Shown here piece after piece: positions 34,321 through 44,320 of a stretch of DNA of 64,000 nucleotides. The stretch's first letter is position 1. Each line of letters begins with the position of its first letter. The position numbers and the translations under genes were made by a program. Source of the stretch: Perognathus longimembris pacificus (lineage: Eukaryota; Chordata; Mammalia; Rodentia; Heteromyidae); assembly GCF_023159225.1 (NCBI RefSeq), contig NC_063174.1:36119691-36183690 (forward strand). Reading direction: 5' to 3'. The notes below the pieces were generated by a model. It was not told where the DNA came from and did not search any database. It worked only from the letters and a program-made list of their open reading frames with translations.

Positions 34321-34527
34321 TTTTTTTTTTTCCAATCTTCTTTTGGGCCTTGGACTCAGGGCCTGAGCACTATCCCTGGCTTCTTTTTGCTCAAGGTTAG
34401 CACTCTGCCACTTGAGCCACAGTGCCACTTCTGGCCATTTTCTATATATATGGTGCTGGAGAATTGAACCCAGGGCTTCATGAATAAGAGGCAAGCATTC
34501 TTACCACTAGGCCATACTCCCAGCCCT
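34321..34527 (-). mobile_element. Family A SINE, innermost insert
   Basis: Poly(T) tail, gggccttggactcagggcct to ccatactcccagccc. Confidence 0.87.
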
Positions 34528-34617
34528 GGGGTAGTTTACTGGAGATAAAGAGTCTCACAGACTTTCCTGCCTGGGCTGGCTTTGAATCATAATCCTCAGA
34601 TTTCAGTCTTCTGAGTA

Positions 34618-35290
34618 AGAGAAAGTTTGTTCTTTTAAAGGATAGTAAGGTTCTAGATTGTTTTGTTTTTGTTTTTTCATATTTTATAACCTTTCTTGTA
34701 TTTCCACAATATTGAGGCTATTTCACACCATATACTCACTCTAGGAAGCTTTATTATAGATTATCTACATAAGTAAGGGTTCTACTTAGAAAGAATTCTG
34801 AGAGCCTATTTTTGTTTTTCACACTTGTAGAATTTTTTTTCTTTAATACTAGAAAGAATATCAGATAGACAACTTTCAAAGAAGTAGAGGGAACAAATAG
34901 GAAGAAAATCTTGTTTATAAGAAGAGATGTGGTCTTGCCTTTGAGAGAGTCAAGGCTTTTAAACACAGAGAAAAATCTATCCATCTGTACTTGTCCAGGG
35001 ATTGTAAATACTCCACTGAGCCCTCTTCTGTGTAAAATGCTATTAAATGTAGATGTTTTTAAAGTGATGAATATGAAAGTAAAGGGTTATCATTGTAGAA
35101 AATTTGAAAAGAGTAAGGAAAAGGGAAGAAGAGAGAACAACCACTTCTAACACTATTGCTCAGAGATGACTTAAATCTTTAGTGTATTTCTATGTTTTTC
35201 CATGTAATTTAACATAGTTGAAATAATGCTGAACAAACACTTGCTTGGCCTTCTATTGTTTTCATCTGTCACTGTTTTGGGATCTCAGTT
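34618..35290. other. Unique DNA
   Basis: No repeat or exon recognised. Confidence 0.45.
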
Positions 35291-35299
35291 GTAATAATT

Positions 35300-35400
35300 A
35301 CGGTGTGACAGCCATCATGTTAAGCATTTTTACAAATATTTCCTCTCACCCACTGCAGTGTAAGGGGTGGGTATTTTATAATATTGAGCTTGTATTTCAG
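35300..35400 (+). repeat. MIR (probable)
   Basis: catgttaagcatttttacaa, tcctctcacccactgcagtg, gggtgggtattttata fit the MIR middle section. Confidence 0.5.
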
Positions 35401-35909
35401 ATCCCATTGTGTAAAGAGAAGGTAGACAGCAGGAAAGAAAGCTAGACATTTTTCATAGATACTTCTTTCTTTTTTGAAGTTTGAGACTATTTTGGAGGGA
35501 ATGAAGCGGAACCTGTCGTCTTTAAAGAATGAAGTATTTTTTAACTGAAACCTTATCTACAGTATTTAGTGTGTCAACAAGGACTAAATGATGAAGAAGT
35601 CTTATCAGAATAAAAGCTACTTTGAAAGTGATATGGTAACATTTGTTTGCTGTTCACTCCCAGGATGCTTGGATAGAAGGGAGTAACTGAATTTTTCAGT
35701 ATTTAGATAGTGAGTAATTCTTTTGGTAATAAGAGGTTAAGATGAGCCTGCTTGGACATTATATGCTAAAACTCAGTCGAGGCCACTGGGCTGTCAAGGA
35801 CCATGGGCCAGGCCTGTGCTTCCCCCCAGGGTACCAGGGAATATCTGAGTGGATAGAGGTTGCACTGATCAGGCCTAGCTCCTCTGCTCGCACCTACCTT
35901 CTTTGCTCA

Positions 35910-36260
35910 TTGCTCATGCACTTACATCCTGCCTACAGTCTTACCTTTCTAAAACGTTTCTCTTGGGTCATCCTTCTGCTCAAGAATGACTTAAGTAGCA
36001 AGCTTGAAATTAGTCTCAGCATGTTCATTGTGGCCCTCTGCAATCGGTAGCATGGTGTCCTGACACTCTTCTTTCTCACTCAACTATAGCTCCTTGTTGG
36101 TCCACTGGTATTCCTTTCAGCTTGCATGCTTTGGATAGTCCCTTCTTCCTCCATGTTTTGAAAATCCTTACTTAATTTATTCCCAGACCTTTTTCTTCTA
36201 TGAAATATACTCTAACTCAATTCACTTAGATCTTGCCATTTTTTGTACATTCCTATGGAC
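35910..36260 (+). repeat. LINE L2 3' region (probable)
   Basis: The order of phrases (cttctttctcactcaactat, tccttgttggtccactggta, tttcagcttgcatgctttgg, agacctttttcttctatgaa) resembles L2 3' sequence. The 102-residue frame at 35742-36050 runs into it and is not convincing as an exon. Confidence 0.45.
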
Positions 36261-36315
36261 AACATCTGTTAGAGGATGTGGTTTTTTTAAATGAAAGTTA
36301 TTTATTTATTCATTT

Positions 36316-36482
36316 TTGCCAGTCCAGGGGCTTGAACTCAGGGCCTGGGCACTGTCCTTGAGCTTTTGCTCAAGGGTAGCACTCTACCATTGGGCCACAG
36401 TGCCACTTGAGGCCTTTTCTGTTTATATGGAGCTTCATGCATGCTAGGCAAGCACTCCACCACTAAGCCACATTCCCAGCCT
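36316..36482 (-). mobile_element. Family A SINE with internal deletion
   Basis: gccagtccaggggcttgaac to ccacattcccagcct; about 25 bases around box B are missing, so it lacks an intact pol III promoter. Confidence 0.87.
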
Positions 36483-36766
36483 GGAAATTATTATTTTTTT
36501 ACTAGAATATGAATATCATCACAGAAGTGATGAGAGTGAAGCAGGTACCCTCCACAAGTAATTCCTTTTTATTTCTTCTTCAGCTCTGTTCTCTTCTCCA
36601 ACCCCCTCCTTGATCATTCACATCATTGCATTATATAACTAACTCTTCATCATCTTTCTTTTCTTTTTATTTTCCAACTCATCAACATACCAGTGTCTCT
36701 CTTGTGTGTCACTTTTTGGTCTATAACAAGAGCTACTTCTTTCTTTATGACTTGGATATAATGAGT

Positions 36767-36922
36767 TAGTTATGGTGGCATGCAGGAAGTGTAAATAGAA
36801 GCATCATGGTGGGCTAAAAGTGAGATGCTACATCAAAAATAACTAGAGTAAAATAAGGTGTGGCTCCAGTGCCTGCCTAGCAAGTAGGTACCCCTTAATT
36901 CAAACCCAGGACCTTGAAAAAA
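36767..36922 (+). repeat. B1/ID composite SINE remnant
   Basis: tatggtggcatgcaggaagt then an ID-like end: aaggtgtggctccagtgcct, cctagcaagtaggtacccct, caaacccaggaccttgaaaa. Confidence 0.55.
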
Positions 36923-37314
36923 TTTATTAGATAAAAAGATACTGAATATTTATGCACCTCAGTAGTTTTTCTCCATATCAATAGATAATCATCTAAAAAG
37001 AAAAGAATAATTGGTCTATATATACACTACCGTCAAAAAATATTTAAAATACTTAAGAATAAAACAAAAGAGAAGTGCTAGTATACTCTAGGACATTGTT
37101 TTCTGAAGGTTTTGCATTTTTAAGAACTTTGACCAGTATTGCACTTTGCCAATAATGAACTTTAAAATTTTTAATTTTGAATAGAATCTTTATTTACTAG
37201 AAAATGTAAATAAACTGTTTATGATCATGTTACATTTATGTTTTCTTTTTTTGTGTGTTTAGAATCAACATAAAGGAGTAACCTACTTACTAGCTTTCAA
37301 AAATAAGAAAACTC

Positions 37315-37629
37315 GGGGCTGGGGATATGGCCTAGTGGCAAGAGAGCTTGCCTCGTATACATGAGGCTCTGGGTTCAATTCCCCAGCACCACATATACAG
37401 AAAACGGCCAGAAGTGGCGCTGTGGCTCAAGTAGCAGAGTGCTAGCCTTGAGTAAAAAGAAGCTAGGGACAGTGCTCAGGCCCTGAGTTCAAGCTCCAGG
37501 ACTGGCAAAAAAAGGAAGGAAAGAAGTTGAGGGCTGGTGCCTCATGTCTGTAACAAAAGGAAGCCAGGGATAGTGCTCAGCCCTGAGTTCAAGGTCCAGG
37601 ACTGGCCAAAAATAAAAATAAATAAAAAA
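37315..37629 (+). mobile_element. Compound SINE inserted in one event
   Basis: A full family A copy (ggggctggggatatggccta to tccaggactggcaaaaaaa, to about 37512) is followed by a second piece. That piece has a B-like head (gagggctggtgcctcatgtc) fused to an A-type tail (agccagggatagtgctcagc to tccaggactggcc, A-rich end). A single 14-base target duplication, aaataagaaaactc, flanks the whole at 37301-37314 and 37630-37643. Confidence 0.85.
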
Positions 37630-37934
37630 AAATAAGAAAACTCTCCTGAGATTTAAGGCACTTGAGATGTAAATGACACAGAAATGGGTGGACAAATTAC
37701 GTATAGTAATTAATAATAGACTTCAGTTTTGTTGTTCAATTAATTCTCTAATGAAAGTTCCCCTTTATTTTGCTTTGTCTTAGCTTTTAGGACATTAACT
37801 ATCACTCTTAAGGAGATAATTATAAGTAGCACTTTGCCATAGGAAGCATTTCATACTAGAGATCTTTAAATTAATATTCTTAAGTTTAGTTGGAGTAACA
37901 GCATGAAAATGTAGTTTTCAGAATATGCTATTAG

Positions 37935-38037
37935 CCAATAATAACAATATTAATAATAACTACCATTTACTATACCAAGCTTATACTAAATATCATGCAC
38001 TGAGCATACCCAATCTGGTACATTTACACATATTTAC
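37935..38037 (+). repeat. MIR fragment, interrupted by the LTR element
   Basis: taataataactaccatttac, tactaaatatcatgcactga, ggtacatttacacatattta match the MIR 5' part. Confidence 0.6.
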
Positions 38038-38401
38038 TGTAAAGTCTATCCCCAGGAGGGCTCCATGCATATATCCCCCTCTGTTCAAGTCTGCACTCAG
38101 TACCTGCATTACCTAGGTAACTGGCATACCTGGAGGCAGTTACCTCTCCCTTCTCTGAGCTTGCATCCAATCTACCTGGCCATACCTCCTACCTTTCTCT
38201 GTATAATCCAGTTCAACACGAGTCCGTGCTTGCTTTCCTTTTCTCTCTTACTCTCTCTTGTTCTCTTTGTCTTTTTCTTTTCTTCCTTCCTCTGTGTCTC
38301 CTCATGCCTCTATCTTGTATCAGCTGGCAGGTTGCTCTCTCAGCAATAAATTCTTCTCTGCCTGAACCATGTGGCAGGTTTCCTTTCCAGTGAACCTTAC
38401 A
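38038..38401 (+). repeat. 5' LTR
   Basis: Starts tgtaaagtc and ends ccttaca, giving TGTAA...TTACA inverted ends. It contains a TATA-like ctctgtataatcc (near 38200), a long pyrimidine-rich stretch, and a polyadenylation signal cagcaataaattc near 38341. The end is fixed by the primer-binding site two bases later. Confidence 0.83.
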
Positions 38402-38403
38402 TC

Positions 38404-38421
38404 TGGTGCCGAAACCCGGGA
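38404..38421 (+). promoter_or_regulatory. Primer-binding site, tRNA-Phe
   Basis: tggtgccgaaacccggga is an 18-base exact complement of the 3' end of mammalian tRNA-Phe (which ends ...tcccgggtttcggcacca). It lies two bases after the 5' LTR. Confidence 0.88.
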
Positions 38422-39144
38422 GGGGACCGAACCAGGAGTTGCTGGATCTCCTCCCTCTTCTCTTTCTGAGGGTTAATCCAACTCCTTGACTGCCGCCCTC
38501 CTTGGACTATACTGCTGAAAACCGGAGGAACCTCACCTTGGACTTCTCACATTTACCATCGGTGGCTATGTATCCAATACACCATCTCCTCTCTACAGCT
38601 GGTGAATGACTCCTGTCTACAGGTCTCCTGTTCGTCTGATCACACCAGAAGGACCCCCTTATGCCTTTTGGCCAGTCTGTTCTCATTTCAGAGATGCCTG
38701 AATTGAGAAGCTGACTCTCTGTCCTTGTGGACTCCTATGTCCTTATGGACCACCTCTACATCCTTATTGGACTCCTATATCCTCACCCGACTACTCCATA
38801 AAGTCAAAACACCTCATAGGCTCGAAAATCAGTTCCAAGGACCCTCCTCTAAGTTCTCCCTCAAAGGCTAGCCATTCTGGGTTTGATCTACTCCAAAAGC
38901 TGAAAGAAAAAGCAGGCAGTTTTAGAGAAATAACTCTGACAAGTATTTGTGGTCAATTCTTAATAAGTTACACCCCTGTCTCATGAAACTTCTTCCAGGC
39001 TTCATTCAAGGACTGGCATCTACCACCAAGTGAAAGCTGCTGCTTGCCTTCTCCCGGAGGAGCCACATCTCCACCTTTACCCCTAATGTCGACGCCCTTT
39101 GCCAGCAGGAAGTAGCCAGAGAAAATTGGCACCCTTTCTCATAA
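38422..39144 (+). other. Internal region of the LTR element, non-coding
   Basis: No frame with retroviral domains. It includes a small degenerate tandem of 'tccttRtggactcctat' type units at about 38733-38785. The 3' end (attaaaaggcccccc) is where a polypurine tract would be, but only a short purine run is present. Origin of the internal sequence unknown. Confidence 0.7.
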
Positions 39145-39500
39145 ATATTAAAAGGCCCCCCAGGAGGGCTACATGCAGATATCCCCCACCTGTTTAAGTC
39201 TGCATTCAGTACTGCGTTGCCTAACTAGCACACTGGAGGCAGTTACCTCCTCTTTCTCTGAGCTCACATCCAATCCACCTGGCCATACCTCCTGCCTTTC
39301 CCTATATAATCCTGCTGAACACCAGTTCCTGCTCTCTTTCCTTTTCTCTTTCTCTTGTTCTCTTTCTCTCTTTTTCTCTTCTTTCTTCCCTTCTGTCTCC
39401 TCATGCCTCCATCTTGTATGGGCTGGCAGGTTGCTCTCCTAGCAATAAACTCTTCTCTGCTTGAACCTTGTGGCGGGTTTCCTTCCCTGTGAACCTTACA
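39145..39500 (+). repeat. 3' LTR
   Basis: Aligns to the 5' LTR from cccaggagggct onward. TATA-like ccctatataatcc (near 39300), polyadenylation signal agcaataaactc (near 39440), end gtgaaccttaca. Open frames through its C/T-rich middle are artefacts. Confidence 0.83.
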
Positions 39501-39949
39501 CTTACCCTTAAGAGAGCATTTAGCCAAGTTATTAACCTGCTGGGTGAAAAGATAGAACCTTTGAGTTGGTAACTGAAATTACTTCTTGTGTTTAATCTTT
39601 CCTTACTCCTAATTCTTACTCCATCTCTCATCATTCCTAGAGCTCTTTTACACTTTTCTCTCTTGGTATCTTTCTTTTATTTGTCTCACTTATATAACTT
39701 TTTGTTGTATGGATTCCAAATTGTTCAATTCTATGCCTCTTTTCCTAGGTCTTATTACTCATTGATCTTGCAGGTGGCCAGGTTTGTATTTAATCTATGC
39801 AATCGATGTAAGCTTGATCTTCAGGTCTACTGACCATCAAGTTAGAAAGCATGGTTGTTTACTTTGATGTTTAATTAGGTTAGTGACCTTTGCCTTTTAA
39901 CTAATTAGTTCTCCAAAAGAACAATTCTTTCAGAATTGAGAAGATAGAG
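39501..39949. other. Unique DNA
   Basis: No repeat recognised. The 81-residue frame at 39588-39833 begins just past the LTR and has no known domain. Confidence 0.45.
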
Positions 39950-39962
39950 GGCTGTTTTAAAA

Positions 39963-40067
39963 AATAATTTAATTTTATTGCAAAAGTGATGTACAGAGGG
40001 GTTAAAGTTACATAAGCAAGGTAACAAGAACATTTCTTGTTACCTCCCTCTCATTTTCTCCAAAGAA
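39963..40067 (-). mobile_element. LINE-1 3' end, about 105 bases
   Basis: Minus-strand reading ends ctgtacatcacttttgcaat then aaaattaaat, i.e. AATAAA before an A-rich tail. Near-perfect target duplication ggctgttttaaa / ggctgtttttaaa at about 39950 and 40068. It contains an 11-bp perfect hairpin (ggtaacaagaa, loop cat, ttcttgttacc; 40020-40044). Confidence 0.78.
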
Positions 40068-40256
40068 GGCTGTTTTTAAATCGCTATTTTTCCTTGACTA
40101 ATTCTGAACTATCAGGCTAAGAAAAGGCTTTAGAAATTTATTTTGGAACCTTTGTAGTATAAATCGATTTATTAGGAATACCTAAGTGACTCATTGACAT
40201 AAATAAGTGGTCCAGGTATTTTTTATTATTTAGAATAATTAAAAAAAGAAAAAAGA

Positions 40257-40452
40257 GGGCTGGGAATATGGCCTAGTGGCAAGAGTGCTTGCCTCGTATA
40301 CATGAGGCCCTGGGTTCGATTCCTCAGCACCACATATACAGAAAATGGCCAGAAGTGGCACTGTGGCTCAAGTGGCAGAGTGCTAGCTTTGAGCAAAGAG
40401 AAGCCAGGGACAGTACTCAGGCCCTGAGTTCACGGCCTAGTACTGGCCAAAA
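40257..40452 (+). mobile_element. Family A SINE
   Basis: Full plus copy: gctgggaatatggcctagtg, box B gggttcgattcc, second half gtggctcaagtggcagagtg, A-rich end. It sits in an A/G-rich target (aaaagaaaaaaga on both sides). Confidence 0.9.
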
Positions 40453-40730
40453 AAAAAAGAAAAGAAAAAAGAAAGAGACAAAGTCACTGACTTTTCTAAA
40501 GGTTCTTAAGTTAGCAGAATGTTAGCATAGGTTCTACTTCATAGGAAGTGCTTGATAGGTAAACATTTCCTGAGTGAACATATGAATGAATGAGTGATGG
40601 TGAGAATGAGAGGGTAAAATGATTGCTGTAAGGTCATTACTTCTTTCCTAGTAGGTCTTTAACTCTTATCCATAACAATAGTACTTGCATACTGAGGCTA
40701 AACAATTCTAATCAACAAGAATCTTTTTAC
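40453..40730. other. Unique DNA
   Basis: Nothing recognised. Confidence 0.45.
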
Positions 40731-40935
40731 TTTTTTTTTTTTTTTGCTAGTCTGGTGCTTGAACTCAGTTCCTGGGCACTGTCCCTGAGCTTCTTTTTGC
40801 TCAAGGCTAGAAATCTACACTTGAGCCACAGTACCACTTCTGGCCTTTTCTGTTTATGTGGTACTGAGGAATCAAACCCAGGGCTTCATGCATGCTAGGC
40901 AAGAAGTCTACCATGAAATCACATTCCTAGCCTTC
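40731..40935 (-). mobile_element. Family A SINE, diverged
   Basis: Poly(T) tail, gctagtctggtgcttgaact to cacattcctagcc. Confidence 0.85.
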
Positions 40936-41003
40936 TTTTACAATTTTTGATGAAATAACTTTGATTTGTAATTTTCCGAAGAGTACCTGAGTATATTATT
41001 TTG

Positions 41004-41763
41004 TTTACTTGTTTTATTTTTGTTGCCAGTCCTGGGGTGTCGGGCTCGGGTCGCCTCCCCTGGTGTGGAGATCAAGGCTCAGCTACGATTTTCACCACTC
41101 CCTTTCTCACCCTCTCTCCTGGTCACCCGGCCCGCAGGTAAGGCCAGGATGGGGCAGGGGAGCCAGCACTGACCTCACGTGCACGCAGCCGGACGAGAAC
41201 GCTTTGCCCACCTCCTTACCAGTAAAGAAAGCCAGGCATATGCAGGTCTTGGAGAAGCTTCAAGAGCTATCTGATTTATTATGGCGGGGGTAAAGGGAAG
41301 TGATAGGAAGGGAAGGCGATCGGCCAGGACGCTGATAGGCTGGGAGCTTATCACATGACCCCCTCATGAGCTAACGTCACTCGAAAGCGCCAGGGAGAGA
41401 CTGGGGGGCACCTGGGCTGGCGAGAAAGTTGGGGGCTGGGTGCAAAGCCGGTTCTTCTAGTTCCAGACCCAGAGAACCGTAGCCTGCTTCCGCATTCCCC
41501 CAGGGCTGGGGGGAAGGGCAGCGTCTCGGGTATGCTCTCCAGTGTCCTTCACCCTGAAGTCCATAAAGCTCGACCCCAACACTGGGGCATGGACTCAGGG
41601 CCTGAGCACAGTCCCTGGCTTCTTTTTGCTCAAGGCCAGCACTCTACCTCTTGAGCCACAGTGCCACTTCCAGCTTTTTTCTATATATGTGATGCTGAGG
41701 AATCAAACCCAGGGCTTCACATATAGGAGGCGAGCATTTTACCACTAGGCCATAGTCCCAGCC
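41004..41763 (-). mobile_element. Family A SINE split by a solo LTR
   Basis: SINE tail piece 41004-41037 (ttgttgccagtcctgggg) and remainder 41588-41763 (catggactcagggcctgagc to catagtcccagcc). The SINE has its own 18-base target duplication, cctgagtatattattttg, at 40986-41003 and 41764-41781. Confidence 0.93.
41038..41581 (-). mobile_element. Solo LTR of an endogenous retrovirus, GC-rich
   Basis: A 544-base insert begins tgtcggg and ends ccccaaca (TG...CA). It is flanked by a perfect 6-base target duplication, ctgggg, at 41032-41037 and 41582-41587. Six bases fits class II (ERVK) integration. It is far richer in G, C and CpG than its surroundings. On the minus strand it begins tgttggggtcgagc and has a polyadenylation signal (cataataaatcag; complement near 41275), so minus orientation is favoured. 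A CRE-like tgacgtt lies near 41376. No coding sequence; it is what remains after LTR-LTR recombination. Confidence 0.88.
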
Positions 41764-42082
41764 CCTGAGTATATTATTTTGAAAAAGGCTAGTTAGGGTG
41801 CTTACATCCCTCAGATTATTTCAAATTCATCGTCTAAAAGTTTACTATGACATATTATAATCTGTCAGTGAGTATTGGTCTCATTTTACTCTGAGATTGG
41901 TCTATAAAGACAGAGACCACCGTTCCATTAAATAATAATCGTACTATTTAGGCTGATACATTGCTCACATATATGTATATCAGAACATATACACACACAC
42001 TTTTCCCTGATCATTTTGGAATTTAAGACATGCTATTCCTATGCTTCTCTGTAGTTTCCTAAAAACAAGGAAATCATTTTAT

Positions 42083-42295
42083 TTTATTTTATTTTATTTT
42101 TTGCCAGCCCTGGGGCTTGAACTTGGGGCCTTGGCACTGTCTCTGAGCTTCTTTGCTCAAGGATAGCACTCTACCTCTTGAGCCACAGTGCCACATCAGC
42201 TTTTTCTGTGTATGTAATACTGAGGATTCAATCGCAGGGCTTTATGCATGCTAGGCAAGCACTCTACCACTAAGCCACATTCCCTGCCCAAGGAG
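42083..42295 (-). mobile_element. Family A SINE with (ATTTT)n tail
   Basis: Pentanucleotide tail at 42083-42100. SINE gccagccctggggcttgaac to ccacattccctgccc. Target duplication aggaaatcattttat (42068-42082) and aggaaattattttat (42296-42310), one mismatch. Confidence 0.9.
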
Positions 42296-42519
42296 GAAAT
42301 TATTTTATATAACTTTTTTGTAATTATAAAGAATTAGAGAACTAGTATTGATGTATAGACATTCCCCAACTTAAAATGATATAAAATGATTTTTTAATTG
42401 TTCTATGGTAGTGTAAAAACAGTACGTAGTATGTAGGAGCAACTTTGAATTTCGATCTTGTTTTTGGATGCAATCTGTTTAAAAACTTATTTTATAGTAA
42501 AAGATGTGCTTCCTGGTGT

Positions 42520-42755
42520 TTTGTTTTGTTTTCTTGGATGTGGGGCTTCAATTCAGGACCTGTGCACCGTCTCTGAGCATTTTTTTTTCTTCAAGGCTAG
42601 AGCTCTGCCAGTTCGAGCCATGACCCCAGGTGGTTAATTAGAGATAAGCATCTCCTGTACTTTCCTGCCTAGGCTGGCTTCAAACTTTGATCCTCAGATC
42701 TCAGCCTCCTGAGTAGCTAGGATTATAGGTGTGGAGCCACCAGCACCTGGCTATT
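42520..42755 (-). mobile_element. Family B SINE
   Basis: ggatgtggggcttcaattca, ggtggttaattagagataag, ttcctgcctaggctggcttc, tcagcctcctgagtagctag, ending gagccaccagcacctggc. Confidence 0.85.
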
Positions 42756-44195
42756 TTTTGTTTTTAAGAGAAAGTGTGGTAGTTCTTTCCAGTAATTTTT
42801 GGATTTATCATATTCATCAGAATTACTGTTGATGACTATAGAATGTTTATATAGTATAAACTTCAGTGCATGTGCTTTTAAATGCTAATTGGTGACTTTT
42901 AAACATGTAGCTGAAATGAACTTCAGTGTTGTATATAACTTTCTGAAAACTTTTGCAAATTAGTTTAGATATAGGAGAAAAAGCTTGAAAATGAAATTGT
43001 AGCATAAACTTGGACAGTCTGATAATATTTATTTAACATATAAAATATGTCAAAATGCATTTATAATCATTTGATAATTAACAGAGTTTGAAAGTATTTT
43101 TCGTTTAACATTGCATTTGTAAAGAGCTTTCCCCTTTCTCTTTGTTGTCCTTTTCTGTATTTTCAGAGTTGATACTTTCTGTCTATGCAATTTTCCACCT
43201 GTCCATAGTGTTACTACAAATACAATGATGTGTCGCACTGTTATGGTATGCTACTGCCTCAGGAGAACCATATGAGATTCCCTAAATTATTTCCAGCATT
43301 GGATTGATTGTCAATACAATTCAGCACATATATTTTAAAAAATAGGAATTGTATCTCTGTTGATTATTTTCCAAGTAGGACATATATGATGTTGAAGAAA
43401 AAAATCGCATGTTCTGACACAATCACAATAAGAAAGAACTTCCTATGTATAACAGCAATTATAGATATGAAGTAAAGTGAAGTAAATATATTTATTAATA
43501 CATTATGTATTTAAATTCAACTTATAATTATAGATTAAAAAGACACACAAAGTTTTTTTTCTGTATGCATGAAAGCGATCAGTTACAAGGCCGGCCAAAA
43601 TTTTTCTAAGCAATACTTGGGAAAAACAAATTGGACACTTTGTATAATCAAGGAAAATGAGAACATTAGAACACCATCCTTATTGCTCTTACTTATTCCT
43701 TCCCTAAAAAATCTTCAACTCTTTCCCATGTTGTCCTTTCTCTACTTCATACCTTGACTCATTTGCAAAGCAAGATGGTTGCTTTCCTCTTACTCCATGG
43801 GGAATTTAAGGATGAATGGGCTAGTGTTTCCTTCCCCAGATGTATCAACTTAATCTTATTTGTTTATTTTCTGTCTATATTTCTGATTCCATAATGTCCA
43901 ATTGTATATATGATCTCCAGCCTTTTATTTACATTCTTTCCTTCTCTGGGATTTCTCAAAATCAAACTATGTTAATTACATTTCATAATGCATTTAGGTA
44001 CTCATGATTTCTTTATAGATATAGGCAAGTGTTTTGAATAACTGAATCTGCTTTTGAGTGTCTCTCAAAACCCAGGCTGTGGACCATCAAATGGTATAAC
44101 AAGAGGGTGTCTCCAGTCTACAGTGCAGATCAGTCTGAAAACTTTTTCACAAAGTAATTACCTTTTCTGATCACCTCTCTGTTCTATGCAGATCT
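42756..44195. other. Unique AT-rich DNA
   Basis: No repeat or exon recognised. Frames at 43050-43238 and 43569-43757 have no domain. Confidence 0.45.
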
Positions 44196-44199
44196 TCCT

Positions 44200-44320
44200 T
44201 TCCTTCTTTCCTTCCTTCCTTCCTTCTTTCTTTCCTTCCTTCCTTCCTTCCTTCCTCCTTCCTTCCTTCCTTCCTTCCTTCCTTCCTTCCTTCCTTCCCT
44301 CTCTTTCATTCATTCATTCT
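44200..44320. repeat. (CTTC)n microsatellite
   Basis: About 115 bases of TTCC units with minor interruptions; gives spurious polyserine/phenylalanine frames. Confidence 0.95.

Larger units (their letters stand above)
34113..34617 (-). mobile_element. Family B SINE split by two later insertions
   Basis: The tail half (34113-34240: cagtcttggggctttcactc to cctatttctggcttttt) and the B1-like half (34534-34617: ttactggagataaagagtct, cctgcctgggctggctttga) are separated by an L1 3' end (34247-34320) and a family A SINE (34321-34527). Confidence 0.8.
38038..39500 (+). mobile_element. Short non-autonomous LTR retrotransposon, tRNA-Phe primed
   Basis: Two direct LTRs of about 360 bases enclose an internal region of only about 0.74 kb. 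The internal region starts with a primer-binding site. No gag, pol or env-like frame is visible, so it would have needed proteins from a partner element. A tRNA-Phe primer is known from IAP-type class II (ERVK) elements, which suggests that relationship; this is inference. The LTRs differ at roughly 20 of the first 155 aligned bases by eye, so it is old. It inserted into a MIR. The sites next to the ends (atttac and cttacc) do not form a clean duplication. Confidence 0.85.

Noticed and set aside
34072..34494. 131- and 99-residue frames on opposite strands
   Set aside because: Both lie in nested SINEs. The recurring peptide words (for example GLSTVPG, EALGSIPQ) are SINE translations seen at many loci here.
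35742..36050. 102-residue plus-strand frame
   Set aside because: Its second half overlaps L2-like sequence, and no protein family or splice context is visible.
38422..39144. Search for gag, protease or polymerase motifs in the LTR element
   Set aside because: None found in any frame; the internal region is too short and stop-rich.
39173..39634. Overlapping frames around the 3' LTR
   Set aside because: They come from the pyrimidine-rich middle of the LTR; no gag, pol or env motif.
41009..41293. 94-residue frame in GC-rich DNA resembling a CpG-island exon
   Set aside because: The GC-rich block is a solo LTR with TG...CA ends and a 6-base target duplication; the frame starts in the surrounding SINE.
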